Source of the DNA: Euzebya sp051004735
GTDB lineage: Bacteria; Actinomycetota; Nitriliruptoria; Euzebyales; Euzebyaceae
Assembly (NCBI GenBank): GCA_051004735.1
Contig: JBPCKA010000069.1
Coordinates: 135,169-199,168, forward strand
Direction of reading: 5' to 3'
DNA length: 64,000 nt
Position 1 is the first letter of the stretch; the number at the start of each line of letters is the position of its first letter. Positions 60,815 through 64,000 of this stretch are shown in pieces. The notes beneath the pieces were generated by a model. That model had not been told where the DNA came from. It saw nothing but the letters and a program-made list of their open reading frames with translations, and ran no database searches. A program made the translations under genes and the position numbers.

Positions 60815-61680
60815 TATCGGGCCAGACGGGCTGCGGCTCGCTCAGCTGCTCGGCGGAGCTGCTCGGGATCCCGGCCAGCGCCAAGCCATTGCGCCGGCGT
60901 TTCGCCAGCGAGGTCCTCTTCTTGATGAGTGGTGGCCCATGAGGCAACGACGAGAGGTTCGACATCATCGAGGCGATCGCGGAAGGCACCGATGATGTCG
61001 CGGACCTCTGGCCTGATGCGAGCCCGGTCGATGTCGAACTGCCAGGTTGGATACCAGCTGGTGCCGTCCCCCGTGAGCCCGAGCAGGGAGCCGGTTGCCT
61101 GACGTTTTGCGAGGGCTTGACGACTCACGCCGAGCAACCGTGCAACTTGGGTCGTACTGAGCCGGTCGCCCACCACCTGAGCCCATCGTGCCGAGGCCAC
61201 CACCTGGCTCGCAGCGCGACGTCCGAGCCGAGTGGCCTCCTCCGTCTCGAGCTTGCCCAGGAGATCGGATTCGGCGACTAGCTGCTCGACGAAGCTGTCG
61301 GTGACCGCGGCGGCGGCAGCTAGCTCGACGTCATGGTCGCGATGACGCCGTAGCTCATCGATGATGTCCTTCAGGACAGCATGGACGGGCCCCTGGAGGC
61401 CAGGCTCGAGCTCGACATTGAGGACTTGGAGGAGCCGGTCATAGTTCGTGGTTTCGATCTGACCGTGCACCAACTGGTTGCGCAGCATCCGGAATGCAGC
61501 CTGGTTGACTTCCGCGGTGATGTTGCCGCCGGGAGTGGTCGACGTGTCAAGAGCACTACGGAGGCGCGCGTCGTACTCCGCCTCACTCAAGATGACGTGG
61601 CCCTGCCCTGGATTGGTGCGGCGCGCTAGCAACCGGCTCAAGAGCTGGACGATGAGCGCACTCGCGATCTCGGTTGGCAT
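60814..61680 (-). CDS. large Xre/ParS-type antitoxin with helix-turn-helix
   Basis: 288 residues from the ATG at 61680 (AGGA eight bases upstream; ATG 61689 also possible). Unusual size: a 170-residue helical N-terminal region of unknown function, then a helix-turn-helix ('LSTTQVARLLGVSRQALAKR'), a short beta wing ('SWYPTWQFD') and a C-terminal DUF2384/toxin-binding-like part ('VASWATTHQEEDLAGETP', 'WLGAGRD'). It overlaps the RES toxin gene by one base, antitoxin first as in MbcAT. Expected to neutralise the toxin and repress the operon. Confidence 0.75.
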   Translation of the reverse strand: MPTEIASALIVQLLSRLLARRTNPGQGHVILSEAEYDARLRSALDTSTTPGGNITAEVNQAAFRMLRNQLVHGQIETTNYDRLLQVLNVELEPGLQGPVHAVLKDIIDELRRHRDHDVELAAAAAVTDSFVEQLVAESDLLGKLETEEATRLGRRAASQVVASARWAQVVGDRLSTTQVARLLGVSRQALAKRQATGSLLGLTGDGTSWYPTWQFDIDRARIRPEVRDIIGAFRDRLDDVEPLVVASWATTHQEEDLAGETPAQWLGAGRDPEQLRRAAERAAARLAR

Positions 61681-61750
61681 GTTGACCATCCTACCAACAG
61701 CGTCAACCCGTCAACCCGCATGCAGGAATCGCACGGCGTGGCTGTTCTTG

Positions 61751-61909
61751 TCAGCGGAACGAAGCTGTCACGCAGGCCCCAGCGGCAGCGAACAGCGTCG
61801 CAGCCACGAACAACAGCCGTCGACGCCATCTGCCGTCGAGAGCCGCGCATAGGACGGCGAGCGCGCCTCCCACCGCTGACACCCACCACACCTCCGACCA
61901 CGCATTCAT
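61751..61909 (-). CDS. small putative membrane protein
   Basis: 52 residues from the ATG at 61909, preceded by GGAAGGA. Two hydrophobic segments ('WWVSAVGGALAVLCAAL' and 'LLFVAATLFAAAGA') separated by RWRRR. Upstream of the antitoxin on the same strand, 70 bp away. No family recognised; short, so tentative. Confidence 0.4.
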   Translation of the reverse strand: MNAWSEVWWVSAVGGALAVLCAALDGRWRRRLLFVAATLFAAAGACVTASFR

Positions 61910-62000
61910 GCGCGCTGACTTCCTTCCGGTCCTGGCTCGACTCACCTCATCCTTGCACGGTCGGCGAACCGCCTGATGCAGTCCCATCGGCCCCCCGCCG

Positions 62001-62513
62001 TCAGCCGTCACCCCAGGCCCAGCGGAGCTGTCCAGTGCGGCCGTCCAGCGCGCGGGCGCTGGCCAGTGACGAGGAGTCATGCCCGCGAACCAGCAGCACC
62101 TCGTCCACCCCGTCGCCGTCCAGATCTCTCGCAAGGTCCACCCCGCCGCTGTCCGGCAGGTCCGCCTGCCACAGCACCTCGCCGGTCACCGCGTCCAGCG
62201 CCTCCAGGCCGATCGGGGACCATTCCTCTGCGGGATCGATCGCGGTCCTGCGGAGCAGGTCGGCCACCCCATCGCCGTTGTGGTCCGGTGCGAGCCCGTC
62301 ACCGGCGTCCACCCGCCACAGCTCCGACCCGTTGGCCGCGGATTCGGCCACCACGACACCATCGAGGACGTCCTGCCGCAGGAGGTCGGCACGGCCGTCG
62401 TCGTCCAGGTCGGCCGCAAAGGCCATGTACCTTGAGCCGAGCTGCGCGGCGACCGTGGCGTTGGTCAGGCCGTTGCGCCGTTCGGCCACAGGCTGGCCGG
62501 CCAGCTCGACGGT
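62001..62513 (-). pseudogene. C-terminal fragment of an FG-GAP/VCBS repeat protein
   Basis: About 170 residues with three calcium-binding FG-GAP-type loops: 'DLDDDGRADLLRQD', 'DHNGDGVADLLRRT', 'DLDGDGVDEVLLVRG', plus PQQ-like 'ALDAVTGEVLWQADL'. Normal beta-propeller proteins are much longer and secreted. The 5' part is absent; the fragment is joined in frame to the truncated reverse transcriptase to its right. Confidence 0.7.
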
Positions 62514-62951
62514 GCACGGCTCAAAGTCCGCCTCAAAGATGGGTTCCAACACCAGCTTGGCGGCTGCCTGCACGACCCGGTCGGCCACGGTCGGGATACC
62601 CAGACGACGCAACTTGCCGCCGCCCTTGGGAATCATCCGCTCGCGCACCATGACCGGTCTGAACGTCCAGTCCTTCAACGAGGACCGCACATCGCACAGG
62701 AACGCCTCGGCACCCCGGCGCTGCTGGATGTCACGGACGGTCTGGCCGTCCACGCCACCCGAGCGGGCACCGGTATTACCGCTCACCCGACTCCACGCCG
62801 CCACGAGGAACGCCGGGGCGTAGATCAAGTTGAACAGGTCATCAAACTGGCGTAGGCCATCGGCCTGCGCCCAACGGTGCAGCTTGGTCTGCATCTCCAG
62901 TACCCGCACCCGCGCCATTGCTGGCGTGGGCCACGATGCGCCAGTGTTCAC
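62514..62951 (-). pseudogene. truncated group II intron reverse transcriptase/maturase
   Basis: GTG 62951 (AGGAGG six bases upstream) starts 'VNTGASWPTPAMARVRV', then the maturase N-terminus 'LEMQTKLHRWAQADGL', 'DDLFNLIYAPAFLVAAW', 'GARSGGVDGQTV', 'IPKGGGKLRRLGIPTVADR' and 'VLEPIFEADFEPC', where it stops matching. The polymerase motif YADD, the X and endonuclease domains are gone. From here the frame continues into the FG-GAP fragment. About one third of the 420-residue protein remains. Confidence 0.85.
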
Positions 62952-63533
62952 CAGCGACCTCCTGGCATTGCAATCCCACAACTGCGGACATGCTGGCTGC
63001 CTTCGCCATGTGGACGGCTTTCCCGCCCTCGGACTACTACGCAGCCTCCGCCCCGCTCCGGGGCCATCAGTTGACGGTGGACCTGCCCGCCACCCGCATG
63101 GAATACGGATGGATCGGGCGGTCTGGAAGCGCTTCCCACGTTCACCATGTGCCGGTCGACGGGGGCGGTGCCCAGCTCTTCCCCTGCAGCCTCGCCACGG
63201 CTTCGCCGCAGGCATTCACCGTGGCCTCCCCGACCGACATAAAGAAGTCGCCCGAAGAGTCGAAGACCCCGGCAAAGCGGATCCTCGCGCACTGCTGCCC
63301 AGCCCACATCCGTCAGGTTGGAGCTGGTTCCACACTTAAGGGGGTTCAACCACTGGTTCACTCGCGTTACACCTTCCCGTCTTGCTTGCCGGACCCGGAC
63401 CGTCTGACGGTGCCGATCCGTCCCGGCGTTGTCAGGGCTGCTGCCCACCCTCTCCCGCACCTCCGGGATCAGGCTGCCCTCAGCTTCACCGACCTGCTGC
63501 GACAGGCCAGAGGGGCGGGTCTCTCACCCGCAC
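62514..63533 (-). mobile_element. 5' part of a group II intron
   Basis: The 5' boundary at 63533 begins GTGCGGGTGAGAGACCCGCC, a typical bacterial group II intron start. About 580 bases of RNA domains I-IV follow before the maturase start at 62951. The element is cut at about 62513, losing the rest of the maturase and domains V-VI, so it cannot splice. It sits inside a transposase gene on the same strand. Confidence 0.8.
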
Positions 63534-64000
63534 CCGAACACATGGCGCCTCGTGGCGCACCTTGCCGACGTAGAAGGCGTCCACGGCGACCAGATCGCCC
63601 GGTCCGCCTGCGAAATGGCAGAACCCGACCGGGTCGACCTCGGGGGCGAGCAAGCCCGTGTCAGCGGCCGTGATGCCGGCCAGCACGGCGACCCGTTGGG
63701 CACGGGTGCCCAGCTTGTGGCGGACCAAGATCTTCTGCACGCCGGTGCGGGAGCGGACCACCCCCCGCTCGGCCAGGGACTCCAGCAGCGACGCCGCACC
63801 CAGCGTCGGCCGAGCGATCGCCTCGGCCAGGATGACCTCAACCTCCCACGGCTCCATGGCGTTGGGCTGCTGAGGTGGCCGGCGGGTCTTGGGCAGCAGC
63901 GCGGAAATGCCGTGCTGCTCAGCGGTCTTGCGCCAGATGTGGATGGTCTGGCGTGACACGGCGAAGACGCCGGCGGCTTCGGTGATGGTGGTTCTGGCGG
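63534..64000 (-). pseudogene. transposase (IS481/integrase-core type) interrupted by the intron, 5' end beyond window
   Basis: Open from the right window edge: helix-turn-helix 'TITEAAGVFAVSRQTIHIW', then 'GISALLPKTRRPPQQP', 'RPTLGAASLLESLAERG' and the first catalytic region 'GDLVAVDAFYVGKV' (DDE Asp). Homology stops at the intron boundary near 63534, and the downstream exon is missing because the intron was truncated. Inactive. Confidence 0.8.

Larger units (their letters stand above)
58690..64000. mobile_element. left end of a tRNA-Arg-integrated genomic island
   Basis: Begins at the tRNA-Arg 3' fragment, followed within 130 bp by a tyrosine integrase. Cargo seen: a RES/Xre toxin-antitoxin pair, a small membrane protein, fragments of an FG-GAP protein, a group II intron and a transposase. 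No housekeeping gene appears after 58.3 kb. The right end is outside the window. Confidence 0.65.

Noticed and set aside
62952..63215. N-terminal extension of the reverse transcriptase frame up to 63215
   Set aside because: Lies in the structured RNA part of the group II intron; the family N-terminus and ribosome binding site point to GTG 62951.

Overview
The window comes from a GC-rich bacterial chromosome with a clearly actinobacterial gene order. The block argS-lysA-hom-thrC-thrB-rho-prfA-prmC-tsaC-wecA-atpIBEFHAGDC is the order known from mycobacteria and relatives. Small actinobacterial families (DUF3052, DUF3151, a Zn-ribbon protein, methylmalonyl-CoA epimerase, Nei-type glycosylase) flank it. 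A DUF1385 membrane protein lies between rho and prfA, where most actinobacteria carry rpmE. A complete N-acetylglutaminylglutamine amide (NAGGN) operon suggests a salt- or drought-exposed organism. A deep-branching lineage (for example the Nitriliruptoria/Euzebya side) is a guess, not a demonstration.

Layout. 0-8.4 kb: an HtrA-like protease cut by the window edge, then a tightly coupled MoxR/DUF58/DUF4129/DUF4350 membrane operon with SpoIIM and RDD neighbours. 8.4-11.2 kb: small enzymes and conserved actinobacterial proteins. 11.3-26.3 kb: response regulator, argS, lysine/threonine biosynthesis, rho, translation-termination genes, rpiB and glyA. 26.3-36.4 kb: an AbiEi/DUF559-like protein, wecA and the complete F1Fo ATP synthase operon. 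36.4-40.9 kb: an aromatic amino acid decarboxylase facing tryptophan 2,3-dioxygenase and kynureninase. 41-53.4 kb: metabolic and chaperone genes mixed with several decayed genes (histidine kinase, SDR, sialidase-like, FKBP). 53.4-58.3 kb: the three-gene NAGGN operon, followed by three 63-bp hairpin repeats. From about 58.69 kb to the end: the left end of an integrated element. It begins with the 3' half of a tRNA-Arg(CCG) gene and holds a tyrosine integrase, a RES/Xre-type toxin-antitoxin pair, and mobile-element wreckage (a truncated group II intron inside a transposase gene, joined to an FG-GAP protein fragment).

Most unusual: the Rho protein at the canonical rho locus has lost the Walker A Gly-Lys and the catalytic glutamate and has altered Q- and R-loops, while keeping its RNA-binding domain and overall fold signature. 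The TsaC/Sua5-like protein a few genes downstream has also lost its family's ligand-binding motifs. Other points are the island boundary, the in-frame RT/FG-GAP chimera, the triple hairpin array, and a concentration of genes broken by internal deletions between 38 and 53 kb. All functional statements rest on motif recognition by eye; no database search was run.
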